64,000 nt of DNA, from contig BSBM01000461.1 in the NCBI GenBank assembly GCA_027924585.1, forward strand, positions 8,743,001-8,807,000, written 5' to 3'. The first letter of the stretch is position 1. Each line of letters begins with the position of its first letter. The notes beneath the pieces are model-generated. The model ran no database searches. It saw only the letters and a list, made by a program, of their open reading frames with translations, and was not told the DNA's origin. Below, in pieces: positions 48,974 to 61,852 of this stretch. This stretch comes from Larix kaempferi. Its lineage: Eukaryota > Streptophyta > Pinopsida > Pinales > Pinaceae. The position numbers were made by a program, and so were the translations under genes.

Positions 48974-49552
48974 ATGAATTCAAAAGAAATCACTCCTCTT
49001 TCTCCTTTCTCTCCTCTCAGCTATGATGATTGGAAACCAAAAATGATAGCATACTTGAAGAGCCATGATTTCTTTGACTATTGTTTTGAAAGAGAGTTTG
49101 AATCTTCTGAAGAGAAGATTGATTGGTTAAATAAAGTTGATGAAGCCTTTGGATCAATGTTGGATGCTATGTCTAATTGGATGTTATATGACCTCCCTGA
49201 TTTTTCATCACCAATAGAGCTATGGGCTCACTTGGATGAAATATTTGGCAGAGAGAAGGAAGGACTTGGTCCCAACCCATTTGAAAGCAAACAAAGTGAT
49301 GCATTCGCTCCTCTTGATGGTCTCTCACATCATGAACCAGTATCATCTCACATTGAAGTTGCTCACAAAGAACTTGTAGATTCTACACTCATGCTCAAAC
49401 TTTCTTCTCTTTCTATGCCAGCTCAAACTCTAGATATTGCAAAAGGTCCTAAATCCTCTCTTGCATCAGAGTCTGTTGGTTTGCATCATGATCACATGAT
49501 TATTTCGGAGGTCAAAACAACTATTGAAGGTAATGCATTCGCTCCTCTCTAG
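48974..49552 (+). CDS. Gag-like protein of element C (192 codons)
   Basis: It starts 155 bp after the PBS. The first 95 residues match a copia gag N-terminus: LSYDDWKPKMIAYLKSHDFF, then AMSNWMLYDLP and IELWAHLDEIFG (UBN2/DUF4219-like). The second half is low-complexity Ser/His-rich and repeats AFAPL at about residues 111 and 188. No zinc knuckle, protease or pol follows. It may supply a capsid-like piece or simply be a relic; it is open without interruption. Confidence 0.7.
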   Translation: MNSKEITPLSPFSPLSYDDWKPKMIAYLKSHDFFDYCFEREFESSEEKIDWLNKVDEAFGSMLDAMSNWMLYDLPDFSSPIELWAHLDEIFGREKEGLGPNPFESKQSDAFAPLDGLSHHEPVSSHIEVAHKELVDSTLMLKLSSLSMPAQTLDIAKGPKSSLASESVGLHHDHMIISEVKTTIEGNAFAPL

Positions 49553-50295
49553 CTATCTCCTCTTTTATACTACTATATGATCATAAATTCATGCTTTAAG
49601 AAGTTTATTGAAGATTATGGCCATTGCCATTCACTTGGGATAAATTCTCATGCAATTACTGGTTTTGATCTCACCTCTCATGGTTCAAAGGAGATCTCAA
49701 GAAACCATGATTCAAGTCTTGTATCTAAATTGGGTTCTAAGCAATTACTGCTTGGGATAATTTCTCATGCATATGATAGCTTTGATCTCACCCCTCCTGG
49801 TTCAAATGAGATCTCAAGAAACTAATTTTTAAGTCTTAAATCTGATTTTGATTTCAAGCAAACATGTAATAGTTCTTTTTGGCATAATCTCACCCATGGT
49901 GGTTCGAAGGAGAAGACAAAAGACTATATGCACTTTCACAGATTTGATCCTACCTCAGCTGATTCGAATCATAGGTTCAAGGATCATTCTCATACTGTTG
50001 GATTTGTTCTCATCACATTCGATCTGAAGAGCAAGTACAAGCACATGCTTTTTTATTTTTGAGCATGATCCACTTCTTCCCAAGAAGAAGATACCTCCAG
50101 ACATATGACCAAGCATCACACCTGTTTGAGTTTTGATCATTTAAATTTTTGTGTGTGCCTTACAGTCTGTTTTTGAGGAGGGGATATGTTTCCCATGAAA
50201 TTTTCCCACTTCCTTGGTTTATTGACTATTATTATTCATTGTATTGGGTGACCTTTGGTCTTAGTTACTAGGGCCCAAGATGGATTAAGGAGGGG
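49553..50295 (+). other. Element C 3' interior with an internal duplication
   Basis: A unit of about 120 bp with CTTGGGATAA, TTTGATCTCACC and GAGATCTCAAGAAAC occurs twice (about 49635 and 49752). In the 49577-49825 frame it gives a repeated LGI-SHA-FDLT-GS-EISRN pattern. It appears to be stretched gag-tail coding sequence. Confidence 0.6.
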
Positions 50296-51045
50296 TGTTA
50301 GGATATTCCGATACTCCATCCTAGTCCCACCAGTATTTTGATCATTTACATTTTCAGTCATGCATGCACTTTTAGGGTTTGCATGGATTCTAGGGTTTGC
50401 ATGCATCCTAGTCATCAGTCCAACACCTAGCCCTCAGTTAGCCAGCCCCCGGGAGCTTCTCACTATTCAGTTTTAGCCCTCCAGTTGCTTAATTCGCCCT
50501 TCTTCCTTCATTTTAGGGAGCAAATTGCCCTTCTTCACCTACCAGTCCAGTTGTCTTCAGTTTACACTCAGTTACACTCAGTTACAGTCAGTTATACTCA
50601 GTTATACTCAGTTACACTTAGTTACACTGAGTTACACTCAATTACACCTACCAGAGTTAGTTTGGCTGATGGTTGACAGTTACTTGAGCATTGATGACTC
50701 CATTGATGATGATGGAGACTTCCAGTTGTGCTCCGATGATCATGAGGACACCTAGTTGTGCTCCGATGACACTCTATTGATATTATGATCACTCTGAGAG
50801 GCTAATTCGAATTGCCACCTTAGGCATTTGAATCCTCTCTACCATTGTACTATTTATTTGTCCATATTGTGATTAATTAACTAGTGTGTGTGAAGTATTA
50901 TTGCTTCTATCTGAGTTCTACTATACCATATTATTATGTTTCTCATTATACTATATTGTTCACTCTTCTTCTATTTTCCTGCTTAATCATAATTACTCTT
51001 GTGAGGTATACATCATCTCTTAGATTTGCTGTGAGGATTTTCACA
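50296..51045 (+). repeat. 3' LTR of element C
   Basis: 750 bp, visibly diverged from the 5' copy by scattered substitutions and small indels. It carries the same ACTCAGTTAC repeat tract at about 50560-50646. Confidence 0.95.
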
Positions 51046-51050
51046 GTTTC

Positions 51051-51827
51051 CTATCTGACTGTCATTGATGGTGTCTACAAGAAACTCACTAATCCCAAAA
51101 AGAGGGGTTGGCCTAAATTCTCTTTAAATATTGGGCCATTAGTTATCCCTACCTCAACCTGGGCTACAGTGCTTGGTGATCAGCTGGCTCCTTTCAAGTT
51201 GGGTAAAGCCCCCAAAAGAAAGCATGATCCTAAGAAGTTCTTGGATGCACATTTCAAGCAGTATCTATGAAAATGGACTATGTCCATGAAGAACTCCCAG
51301 ATGACTCCATCTATAAAGGAGTGAATACTTTTTCTGAAGTATTGGAAAGGGCCAAGAGCTTAGATGAACAACAACATATTATGGCATATCATAAATAAAT
51401 AAAAACTCAATTCTACAAGCAAAGAACAATGGAGTTGAATCTCATTGAGCAAGTTAGAAGGGATAAAGAACAAAAGCTAATCCAGCAGGCAAATGCACCT
51501 CTGATGCTTACTTATACATATGGAGATAAAGGTAAAGCTCGCATGGAGAATCTCCCTCAAGTGAAAACAACTAAGCAGGTTAAAGCTTTGTTGCAGACCT
51601 CTCAGCATTTCCAGCAGGAGTTAGCACAACTCACTTCGGTGATTCATACTCAAATGACTGAACCTCCTAAGCTCACTATGGATGTTCAAGTGACTGCTGC
51701 AGCTTTGCAGGTAGTTGATGATTTGACAATGGCTGAGGTTAACCCAGGTAAGAGACAAAAAGTTCAGGTTTCTACATCAAAGATCCCTACTATTGATCTC
51801 TTTGACAGTGATGTTGAAGATGAGCCG
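51051..51827 (+). pseudogene. LTR-borne ORF of element B, part 2
   Basis: It continues after the GTTTC duplication in the phase reached by the frameshift of part 1 (YLTVIDGVYKKLTNPKKRGW). A frameshift at about 51268 and a stop at 51396 (consistent with a Gln codon) interrupt it. It then reads MELNLIEQVRRDKEQKLI and an acidic stretch (DLFDSDVEDEPHP) up to the element D insertion. Composition is basic, then acidic, with helical segments. Confidence 0.55.
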
Positions 51828-51832
51828 CATCC

Positions 51833-53212
51833 TGTAATGTCCCCAGTTTGACCCCATGGCATTAAAATCGTAAATGATGTAATATTGTTATGAAATCGTG
51901 GTGAGGAGCTCAAGACCAAGGCCCCACCATCAATTTATTGATGCGTATGGTTTACATGCTAGCCATGCATAATGGAATTGCGAATATTATGTAAATATGT
52001 ATTTTAATAAAAATACCCACAACTAGCTATGCAATGCAACAAGAGATGGGGGCATGATTTTACAAGTAATTGGGAGGGAAAACATTCAAACCCTTGGATC
52101 CAATCAAGTCAAGTCAAATTTCAATGAGAGAACCCATGAACCCTCAACTACCCATGTTGACTTTTGTACCCAATCATTGATTTCTCCCAAGAGTTGGTTG
52201 AGGTAGTTAATGCCTTAAGGAGGTATGGCTGTCCAAATTCGAGTATGGGCAAGCCACCCTACATGGAAAATTGTGTTTGGCTTCTTGGTCAAGAAAACAG
52301 ACATGAATGGCTCCCCAAGCCATTATCCATCAACCTGTTGCTCTCCCTCATAAGTTTGGAGCTATCTAGGCATTTTCCAGCCATGTTTTTATGTGTTTTC
52401 CTTGATCCCCAGCTGGAAAAAGGGTGTTTTTGTGTTGTATACCAATGGGGAAGAAGGGGAATCCAATTGGGGTTCCATAGAGACCGTTTGGGCTGCTGAA
52501 TGCTTAGATACTTGGGGGAGAAATCGTTTTCCTCCCTGTGAATGTTTTCCCCATCCCACAATTCGTTTTTGGTTGGAAACAATTTGGGGAAAGCCCTTGG
52601 CCATCCTGTTTGTAAATCCCATTGCTGAACATGTGTATCAATGCCCGATGATTGTGCTTGCTGTGTGTAGATAGAGTATGTTGGGTATGGGTTATGGGAA
52701 TCCATTCTTTTGTCTTGAGCTTGAGTACAATCATCCAAGGTTCATATGTAGCCTGATAAACCCAGCTATGGACTAGCTTGGCTCAGATGAGATGATTAAT
52801 TGGGCTGTGCATGAGCTTGAATGTCCCCTTTTCCTTGTAAGAATCATGCCTAGCTCGGGAGTGGCAGTTGTGTTGAGAGAATTGATGAACACAACTGGCC
52901 TATGGTTGGGCGGAACGTTGCAGCGACATAGCTAGTTGCTTGGGACAATTGCACAATGGAGATAATCATTTTTCTATCTATGTGTTTTGCCTCTTTAGTG
53001 TTTAAATTAATGACTATTATTGATATATTGAATGCATATGAAAATATGTGTGGATGATTTTATTTCCGTTGTGCATGTTTGCTTGATTTGCATCTGCACA
53101 CATTTCTTTTTAATTGTATGAAGCTAATGAAGCGGCTGAGTTTTATGAAAAGCCACATAGATTGGTAGAATGTTCCCTTCCTCGAATTGGGTCCGCAGGT
53201 GGGTACATTATG
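51833..53212 (+). repeat. 5' LTR of element D
   Basis: 1,380 bp from TGTAATGTCCCCAGTTTGAC. The terminal dinucleotide appears changed from CA to TG, judging from the 3' copy (ATTATG versus ATTACA). Confidence 0.9.
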
Positions 53213-53214
53213 TT

Positions 53215-53230
53215 TGGTATCAGAGCTGCT
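53215..53230 (+). other. Primer-binding site of element D
   Basis: TGGTATCAGAGCTGCT, initiator tRNA-Met type, two bases after the 5' LTR. Confidence 0.9.
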
Positions 53231-53529
53231 AGTTGTAGCATTGGGCCTCCATGGGCTACCTATCACAGTTGTAGAGGTAAGTATGCTTCTGGTTCAACAC
53301 TGATAATTAAGAAAAATTTCAAATTTTGAAAAATTTTCTAAGTGTTTTTGTTTGGTTAAGCCGACGCGTTTAGGAAAGTCTCATGGAGTTGAGACGATAA
53401 ATTTTGGGGAGACTCGCTCAGTGGAGCTGACACAGTCAGAAAAATTGGTTGAGTTGTGCCAACGAGGTTGTGGAAGTGCCCAAGGAAAGGAAGAAAATTT
53501 TCAAAATTTTTCTAAGTGTCTTTCGGCAG

Positions 53530-53880
53530 TAGAACTCGATGAGTTGGTCCGCAACGGCGAAAGAACTCGGCGAGTTGGTCTGAAATTGTGGCAAAACTCG
53601 GCAAGTTGGTTCGAAATGGTGGAAGGACTCGATGAGTTCGTCCAAAAAAAATTTCTAAGTGTTTTATGGCGGAGGAACTTGACAAGTTGGTCCGAAATTG
53701 TGGCAGAACTCGGAGAATTGGTCCGAAACGATGGAAAAGACAGATGAGTCGGCCGACCGGCGAAACTTGGCGAGTTGGTCCGAAACGGGTCGAAAGACAT
53801 AGTTGAGTTCACCGACCGGCAGAACTTGGTAAGTTGATCCGTAACGGGTCGGAAGAGCTCGGTGAGTTGCTCCGAAATAG
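53530..53880. repeat. Tandem palindromic array in the element D leader
   Basis: About ten units of 30-45 bp share GAGTTGGTCCGAAA and a palindromic head whose arms vary together: AACTC-GGC-GAGTT, ACTC-GAT-GAGT, AACTTG-A-CAAGTT, AACTT-GGT-AAGTT. GACCGGC blocks are interspersed toward the end. Confidence 0.8.
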
Positions 53881-56800
53881 GGAATTTCAGTGATTTTCCA
53901 GGGTGAATTTCAGGTGCTGGAAGTTGAAACATTGCCATGGAACTTATGCACCAGATTGTGCAAAATGGAAAGAATTACAAAAACAAATCGGGGGCATTGC
54001 CCTCTACTTGCCTTGCAGTGGCGGAAGCCACAAGGAGGCAAACCCCCTTGAACCCCGTTGTCCCCCGGAGACAGTCGTGAAAGTGTGAAATGCATTCTCT
54101 ATGCTTGGGATGAGAAGCAGGAATCTCATAGAAGCTTGCGGAAGCCTTATTGAGAGTAATTGGATGTAATATGCGTTGCGGAAGAGCAATGGGAGCAGCA
54201 AGGCAATGTTGATAAGAGGGAAATTGATCACCTTAAACTATTTCTTTTTATAGCATAAGAATTGCATGTTTGAAAAATAGTAAGAATGAATGTTATACAC
54301 GTATGTATATATTGAATTGATAAATCGTGAGAAGATCATAGCTAATGATTACTTGTATCCTTGGTAGGAAATCCAAGAAAAGGATCAGCTATGATGTGGA
54401 GGGGGAACTCCATGTCATGATGAGGAACTGGAAAGGGAGAATTCCTTAACTCCTCTCTTCCTATTGTATTTATATTTCCTGAGTTTTTATATACTGAAAA
54501 TTATGGCATAGGGATTCTAGAAATGCAAGAGAGTAATGCATATGAATTAGTGGGCATGATTAAAGAGTCATTGCATAGTGCATGTGGATTGCTTATGCAT
54601 GAGCATGATGTTACACATGGGTAAAGGTAGTGAAAGTTGCACATGCAATATCCCATTAATGGTATTGCCTATGGTTGATCACCAATAATGTTGTTGATAA
54701 TGGTTGTACGAATCAAACCATAGAAGCATGACTGGAAATGTAAGAGATTAGATAGATGAAATGAATATGCACTAGATGGCATATTAATAAACATTGCACG
54801 GTGCATGTCATATTGCATATTGGTAAAATAGCGAGGTTTTACATATGCCATGAGCCACTTAAGATAATTATTGACGTTGCTAATAATTAGTTGTGTTCGC
54901 ATTGGTTGTAGGACCAAAGAAAATCGAAGCATGGCTAAGGATGTGGATGATGTTGCATATGACCAACAACCATATGAGGAAAGGATGGTGCGACAAATCT
55001 ATGATCATGATGTTGGAAAAAGGACTATGTAGCCTTGGTAAGAGACCACCTGATCAGGTAACATCCAGCGATGTTAATGACAACCATGAAGGTAATGGTT
55101 ATTTGTGCTAAATTGCATGAATGTTGAAAGAGGATTTGGTAAGATCCCTTCAACTATGTTTAAACTATGTTGAATTGTTTGCATGTGAGAGTGAGTGCCT
55201 GAGTGTGAATATAATCCTACCAAGTATGGTCAGGTATGGGTAAGTGAAGCCAAGGATCCTTACACCCTATAGTTTCTTAGAAACCTCAATGCATTCATAT
55301 GAAATTATATCATGCCATTTGTGTATGTTGGTTGTGAGTTTTAACAACCAAAGCAGGTGATGACTTATGGTCCCATTGTAGTGTATGCCATATGAGATAG
55401 GCATGGTTATGCCATAATATGTTGGAATGCATAGTATTCATGAATTAATGCAAGGTTCTATTGAGGGGTTATGCATTGAGTGAATACACATTAAAAGATT
55501 ATGTGAATGTTGTGAATGTGCATGCATATGTGTGGGTGCACATGTTGAGATGCATTGTGTGAATGCATGGGTGTGACATATATATGTTTCAATACAGTTA
55601 GATAATAGATGAAATGGTGGACTATTGTTAATCCTGAGACCATTTCATGAGCTACTATGAATGCAGGAGATAGACTGCATGGAGAATGTAGACATGTGAT
55701 GGGCTACCAGATGAACTGCATGTTGGTAAGCCATGTGAGTGAGACAGTAAAATTATGCCAAGAAGGCATGTGTGGGTTATGGAACGTGATAGGATTGGGG
55801 TGGCAAACCGAAGTACTGTCGACTCAGAGAAGGGAGCCCCCATTCTTCTCAAATGAAGGAAAGATACATCTGAAAAGGGATAAGTATTATGTAACCCTAA
55901 CTCATAATATACATGTTTGGTTATTAAATTTAATATGCAAAGCATGTTTTATTATTTCATTATTATTCCAAACTACTTGAGTATGATTAGGGCCTACATG
56001 TCTCACATCCGAAAGGGAGTGCACACCTTTCTGGTGCTGGGTTATGATAGGGTTGTCAATATTGACTACACCCTAAGGGAATGGACGCATTCCTGGTGTT
56101 TTAGTGCTTGATAGTGAATGTTGTGAAATATGTTTACAATTTTGGGACAACAATACTAATGAGCTTGCTTATCCTTCTTGTGTTACCAGCTTACACAGAT
56201 GCAATTTGGTTCTGCACATGGATGAAGCAAAATGAAAGGTTGTTGTGGAGGTATTGACGAAGGGTTCTTGCATTCCTAATGAACCCAGTCGATGTACTAG
56301 TTTGGCATTATTTACTTGGTTGTTGTGGCGGTATTGATGAAGGGTTGTTACATGCCTAATAAACCCAGACGATGCACTGGTTTGGAATTATTTGCTTTGA
56401 TGTTGTGGGTATGGTGGGGCCATGTTGACCTGTAGTTAAGGAAGTCACCTAAAGAGTTCCTAAAGGGAACCTCGGGTTTTGCACAAGAGAAGGAGTGCCA
56501 TCCTTATGTGGGTGAAGAATTGTTATGTGCATGAAGGGTTGTGACATGTGTGAAAGGATGATGCAAGCTTAAGGCAAAGTGGTAGAGCCTTGACCTATAA
56601 TGGTCGGTGGTGCAGTTTCCTTCCATTGTTCAATGACCCATACGAATGTGTTGGCTCGTCAATGGAGAGGGCCAACCAGGTATGGTACTAGTTGGGCACC
56701 ACAAATGCTTGGTAAATCCATTCGATGTGAAGGTGTACTGGTTGGGCATTAACTATTTGATGTTGTGTAGCAACATGCGTGTTGGCCAAACATCCAATTC

Positions 56801-58612
56801 CATAGGCGATCCCAAGGCTTGCAAAGCGAAGCAAGATCCTTTGGACCAGAAAGAAAATGCACAACACAGATAAGTATTCATTTTCATTTATTCTTGTCTG
56901 GAATAATGAAGATTTCAGGTATAAGCCTTCTAACAGTTAAGCTGATACACTATTGTTTCTTTGTTGGAAAACTTGGTCATTGTAGGAAAGCAAGGACCCT
57001 GAAAGAACTATAAAATGCTTGGTAAAACCAGAGAGTAACTGGTCGGGCGCTATAAAATTCTTGGTAAACCAGAGAGTGACTAGTCGGGCACTATAAAATT
57101 CTTGGTAAACCAAAGTGTAACTAGTCTGGCGCTATACAATTCTGGTAAATATAGAGAGTAGCCGATGCTCGATAAATTCAGAGAATAATTGGTGGGAGCA
57201 TTAAACACTTGATGTTGCGGAGCAGCCGGCATGCTGGCCAAACATTCCTTAATTAATTGATAAAACCTAGTTGGCATACTAGTCTAGAATTACCTATTCA
57301 AATCGTTGTGGAGTAGCCTGCATGGTAGCCCAAGATTCGTTATTGTATCCATGGGAAATCCAATGCTTGTAAAGCAAAGAAGGAGCCTGTGGAATAAAGT
57401 GAAGACATCCAATACATATAAGTATTTAGTTATCTTGTAGCTTATTTCTTATGAATATACGTGTGTATATGATTTGATTATGATTTCTTAAACTCTTGTT
57501 TAGAGGTAACCCTATGAAAATACACTAAACATGTGAATTGTTTCAATGTTTAAGTGTAGGTATTGCTAGAAGCTAGGACTATGGAAGCATCTGGAGGATG
57601 CATGTGGACATGTGACCATCCTAAAAAGAGCTCAGTATGAGCAGTAATGAAAGATGGTGCTAGTGGACATGTGTGGGTCCTAGCAGCCAAAGGTTCTATA
57701 AGCAACAATAGGGAAGGGTTCCCTACCTGAAAAGAATTAGACAGACCTTAGACACTAAGTGTCATAGCCAAGAAAGGGCAAGTCAAGCATTCACATTGAA
57801 GTGAAAGAGGTTAAGGAGCATAGAATCGCAAAGTGGTGGTGTGGCTCCAGATTGGAGCAAGACTAAAAGGGGGAAACTCTTAGTCTTCCCTTTACCTTTT
57901 GACTGATGCATATTAAAAACAAAGGATTGTTGAGTGCATGTCATAGCTTAAAATATATTGTGTTTAATTGCTTGAAATGAATTGTGAATGTTGAATTAGT
58001 TATTTCCTTGTTAAAGGATGAACATGAATGAGTTCATATGTATGTTGGGAAAGCATGAAATGTGTGGAAGTCTCATGAGTAAAGCATCGACATTCCAATT
58101 CAATTGGGAAAATAATTGACTAATTTTAATATTGTGTTATGCTTGTCCTAACAGGAATTGCCATGATGAGTCTCACGGGTGAGACATTGAAAGCCATTGA
58201 GTGCAGGTAGTACTAGCCAAGTGTTTCTAGTGAGAAAAGCGAGAGCCAGTTGTACACGTTGATCATGGCAGCAGGCCAAAAACTATTTGATTTGGCTGAA
58301 AATCTTCCTCAAATAGTTGCCAGGACAAAAAGAAAGATGGCATCCATGGAATTCCATACTTGTAGATCAACTGGAAGGTAAATAAAAAGAAGGGTTTGCT
58401 GTGGAGCAATTCCCACCTGCAGAGATGGGAGATCAAAACCGGTAGGAGCAACTTGTGGAAGCCAAAGGACCTGGTCCTGAAAGTTCAAAGTAAAGAGATG
58501 AAATGTAAGATAGACCTGCCACCATTTGTGAATTTTTGAAGCATGTGTAAAGTGGGTATATATTCCGAAGTGTTGGAACACCGAGGATGGTGTTATTCCA
58601 AGGGGAGGGGAA
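53881..58612 (+). other. Element D interior, non-coding, with tandem repeats
   Basis: No reading frame beyond about 110 codons and no retroviral motifs. An 80-bp tandem duplication is at 56238-56400 (GGTTGTTGTGG, GGTATTGA, GAAGGGTT). A 42-bp unit repeated about four times is at 57008-57170 (CTATAAAATTCTTGGTAAAC, GTCGGGC). Confidence 0.7.
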
Positions 58613-60001
58613 TGTAATGGCCCCAGTTTGACCCCATGGTGTTAAAATCGTAAATGATGTAATATTGTTATGAAATCGTGGTGAGGAGCTCAAGGCCAAG
58701 GCCCCGCCATCGATTTATTGATGCATATGGTTTACGTGCTAGCCATGCACAATGGAATTGCGAATATTATGTAAATATGCATTTTAATAAAAATGCCCAC
58801 AACTACCTATGCAATGAAACAAGAGATGGGGGCATGATTTTACAAGGAATTGGGAGGGAAAACATCCAAACCCTTGGATCCAATCAAGTCAAGCCAAATG
58901 TCAATGAGAGGACCCATGAACCCTCAACTACACATGTTGACTTTTATACCCAATCATTGATTTCTCCTAAGAGTTGGTTGAGGTAGTTAATTCCTTAGGG
59001 AATGGGAGGTATGGCTATACAAATTTGATCATGGAAAATCCACCCTGCATGGAAAATTGTGTTTGGATTCTTGGTCAAGAAAAGATCCATGAATGGCTCC
59101 CCAAGCCATTATCCATCAACTAGTTTCTCTTCCTCATGAGTTTGGAGCTACCTGGGCGTTTTCTAGCCATGTTTTTATGTGTTTTCCTTGATCCCCGACT
59201 GGGAGAGGGGCATTTTTGTGTTGTATACCAATGGGGAAGAAGGGGAATCCAATTGGGGTTACATAGAGACATTTTGGGCTGCTGAATGCTTAGATAATTG
59301 GGGGAGAAATCATTTTCCTCCCTGTGAATGTTTTCTCCATCCCACAATTCATTTTTGGTTGGAAAAAATTTGGGGAAAGCCCCTGGCCATCCTGTTTGTA
59401 AATCCCATTACTGAACATGTGTATCCATGCCCGATTATTGTTCTTGATGTGTGTACATAGAGTATGTTGGGTATGGGTTATGGGAATCCATTCTTTTGGC
59501 TTGAGCTTGAGTACAAGCATCCAAGGTTTATATGTAGCCTGATAAACCCAACTGTAGACTGGCTTGGCTCAGATGAGATGATTAATTGGGTTGTGCATGA
59601 GCTTGACTGTCCCCTTTTCCTTGTAAGAATCATGCCCAGCTCAGGGGTGGCAATTGTGTTGAGAGAATTGATGAACACAACTGGCCTATGGTTGGGTGGA
59701 ACATTGCAGCGACGTAGCTAGTTGCTTGGGACAATTGCACAATGGAGATAAGTGTTTTTCTATCTATGTGTTTTGCCTCTGCAGTGTTTAAATTAATGAC
59801 TGTTATTGATATATTGAATGCATATGAAAATATGTGTGTGAATGAGTTTTTTTTCTGATGTGCATGTTTTCTTGATTTGCATCTTCACACATTTGTTTTT
59901 AACTATATGAATCTAATGAAGGGGATGCATTTTATGAAAATCCCCATAGATTGGTAGAATGTTCCCTTCCTCGAATTGGGTTTGCAGGTGGGTACATTAC
60001 A
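58613..60001 (+). repeat. 3' LTR of element D
   Basis: 1,389 bp, TGTAATGGCCCCAG to GGGTACATTACA, clearly homologous to 51833-53212 with scattered differences. It directly follows the purine tract. Confidence 0.95.
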
Positions 60002-60006
60002 CATCC

Positions 60007-61852
60007 TGCAGTCCAAGTGACTGAAGAAGTTACTGAGAAGGTGACTGACAAGGTTATTGAAGAAATCACTGAAGAAGTGATTGACAACTCACAGGAAGTC
60101 ACAAACCTATTGGACACTATTTAAATGGATCATTCTGATCCTGATCAACAAATGTTGGAAATCACCACTACACCTAATGCTCCAACTTCATCTCTATTAC
60201 TTTCTTCCATTGAGAATATTTCTACTTTTCCTATAGGGGTGATGCCACCATTCTCCATTTCCCAATTGTTTCATACTCTGACTTATAGACCCACCCCTTT
60301 TCCTGGTAACTCAGTTTCTTTTTCCATCCCTTCATCTATTTTTGCAGAAGTCCAGTCTTCGACTGTCCCCCTGCAATTAACCATATCCACTTCATTGTTA
60401 CCTACTGAGAATGAGCCACCCTTAACTCCTTCTCTATTATCACCATCTGCTAATGATGCTCAACTTCCACTTTCTGAAGCCTTCACTTCAATCCCTTCCC
60501 CAAATCCTATCCCACCCATTCCTTAGACTGTCTCTACCCCTATGGTTATTCCTCAAGTTACCATGCCCATGCCCAATCCAATGGCCACTCAAACTCCTTC
60601 ATTGGTTTCAACAGAAAATGTAATCTCAATTACTTCTGAGATAATAATTGTATATGAAGATGATGTGGTAGTCCCTCTTGGACATTATTTCTACGACAAG
60701 GAAAATAAAGCAGTGGTAAAGAGGGGTAAGAAGAGGAGCAGGGATCAAGGTGAATTGGAAGTATATGTCCCCAATCAAATAGTATGGGCTCAACAAGCAA
60801 ATGACCCCCAAACAGGAGTAATTGAAATAGCCATAGCCTTAGGACCATTTGCTGGTGCAAACCTTGATTCAGTCCAGATACTTAATAGGGAAATTGATCA
60901 GAAGAAAGAATATTTGGAAAGGATGACAAAAGAACTGGTGAAGACCAAGGAAGAGCATGAGATTTATGTTGATGATCTCAGGAGGATATGGGAAGATAGG
61001 TTAGAAGTTTTGGAACGAAGCAATACCTCTCTGCAGGCTGAGATTCGTGATGTACAAGCTGAGAATTCTGTTAATACTCAAAAGATAGCCTTACTGCAAA
61101 AGCAATGTGAGGATGCAACTACAAGTGCAGCCTCTTCTACTTTCTATAAGGTGTCATCTCAGGAATTCGAGGACTTGGCCCTTCAAGTCAATGAAGACTA
61201 TTATAAGTTTCTGGAGAATCTATTTTGCACCCTAGATGAGATCAGGGAGACTCATATCACTTTTGGTAAGATGTATAGTGCCCTTGAAGAGCAGAAAGCC
61301 AGAAGGCTGGAATCTTCTAAGGAAAATGAAAACATTAGTGAGTGGCAGAGATATATCAAGGATACTCCGGAAGGTTTCCCTATGCTTAACAGCTTTCAAT
61401 TTAAGAAGATTAGGGGTGCATTGAACACTTGGCTTGAACTTAATGAGTCAGTTGAGGATATTCTCAAGAGAGCACAAGCTATGTGTAGAGGGCGATGGTA
61501 TGCAACAGATAATGTTATGGACAGTCTTCAGTTGCCTGCCATGGAACTCATTGAAGATGATTTCCCATCGAAGTTGAAGATCGAGGAAATTGAGCGCAAA
61601 TGTGAAGAAGCCCAACAGCAAATTCAACTCCTCGAAGAGATCAAAATCGATGATGTGGAGCGATTGATCATCAAACCGGTATCCTTGGAATGTAAAATCC
61701 AAGTCTTTATCCACATTTGGCATAACCTGGAAAATACTGAAATGGAAAAATTCGAGTGCAATGCCCAGCTCGGGCTTGAGTCAGCTAATTATCCGATTGT
61801 GGATGAGTTGTTAGAAATTTGGGACAAACGGGAAGTTTTTCTAGGCCATTAG
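60007..61852 (+). pseudogene. LTR-borne ORF of element B, part 3, coiled-coil C-terminus
   Basis: After the CATCC duplication the frame goes on as a Val/Thr/Glu repeat (VTEEVTEKVTDKV), meets stops at 60122 (TAA) and 60524 (TAG), both one C-to-T step from Gln, and then runs open for 436 codons to the TAG at 61850. The Ser/Thr/Pro-rich middle looks disordered. A basic patch (KRGKKRSRDQ) may be a nuclear signal. Heptad-like coiled coils occupy roughly residues 110-200 (QKKEYLERMTKELVKTKEEH, LEVLERSNTSLQAEI) and 340-375 of the last frame. No catalytic motif is visible. Codon-level coherence over 1.8 kb shows it was once protein-coding. Confidence 0.65.

Larger units (their letters stand above)
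48078..51045 (+). mobile_element. Non-autonomous copia-type element C
   Basis: A 2,968-bp element with LTRs 48078-48818 and 50296-51045, flanked by the target duplication GTTTC (48073-48077, 51046-51050). The initiator-Met PBS TGGTATCAGAGCATG follows the 5' LTR directly and the purine tract TTAAGGAGGGG precedes the 3' LTR. The interior holds only a gag-like ORF and its repeats. It interrupts the element B ORF. Confidence 0.95.
51833..60001 (+). mobile_element. Large non-autonomous LTR element D (LARD-like)
   Basis: 8,169 bp flanked by the target duplication CATCC (51828-51832, 60002-60006). The LTRs are about 1.38 kb, the PBS is at 53215, the purine tract AAGGGGAGGGGAA ends at 58612, and the 5.4-kb interior has no gag or pol that I recognise. 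This is the layout of large retrotransposon derivatives mobilised in trans. It sits inside a codon run of the element B ORF, and removing it restores the reading phase. Confidence 0.95.

Noticed and set aside
52164-52738. Frames of 93-149 codons found in both LTRs of element D (again near 59120-59520)
   Set aside because: They recur only because the LTRs are copies of each other, occur on both strands and show no domain motifs.
53352-53747. 131-codon frame in the element D leader
   Set aside because: Most of it is the palindromic tandem array; the opposite strand is also open across it, and no family motif is seen.
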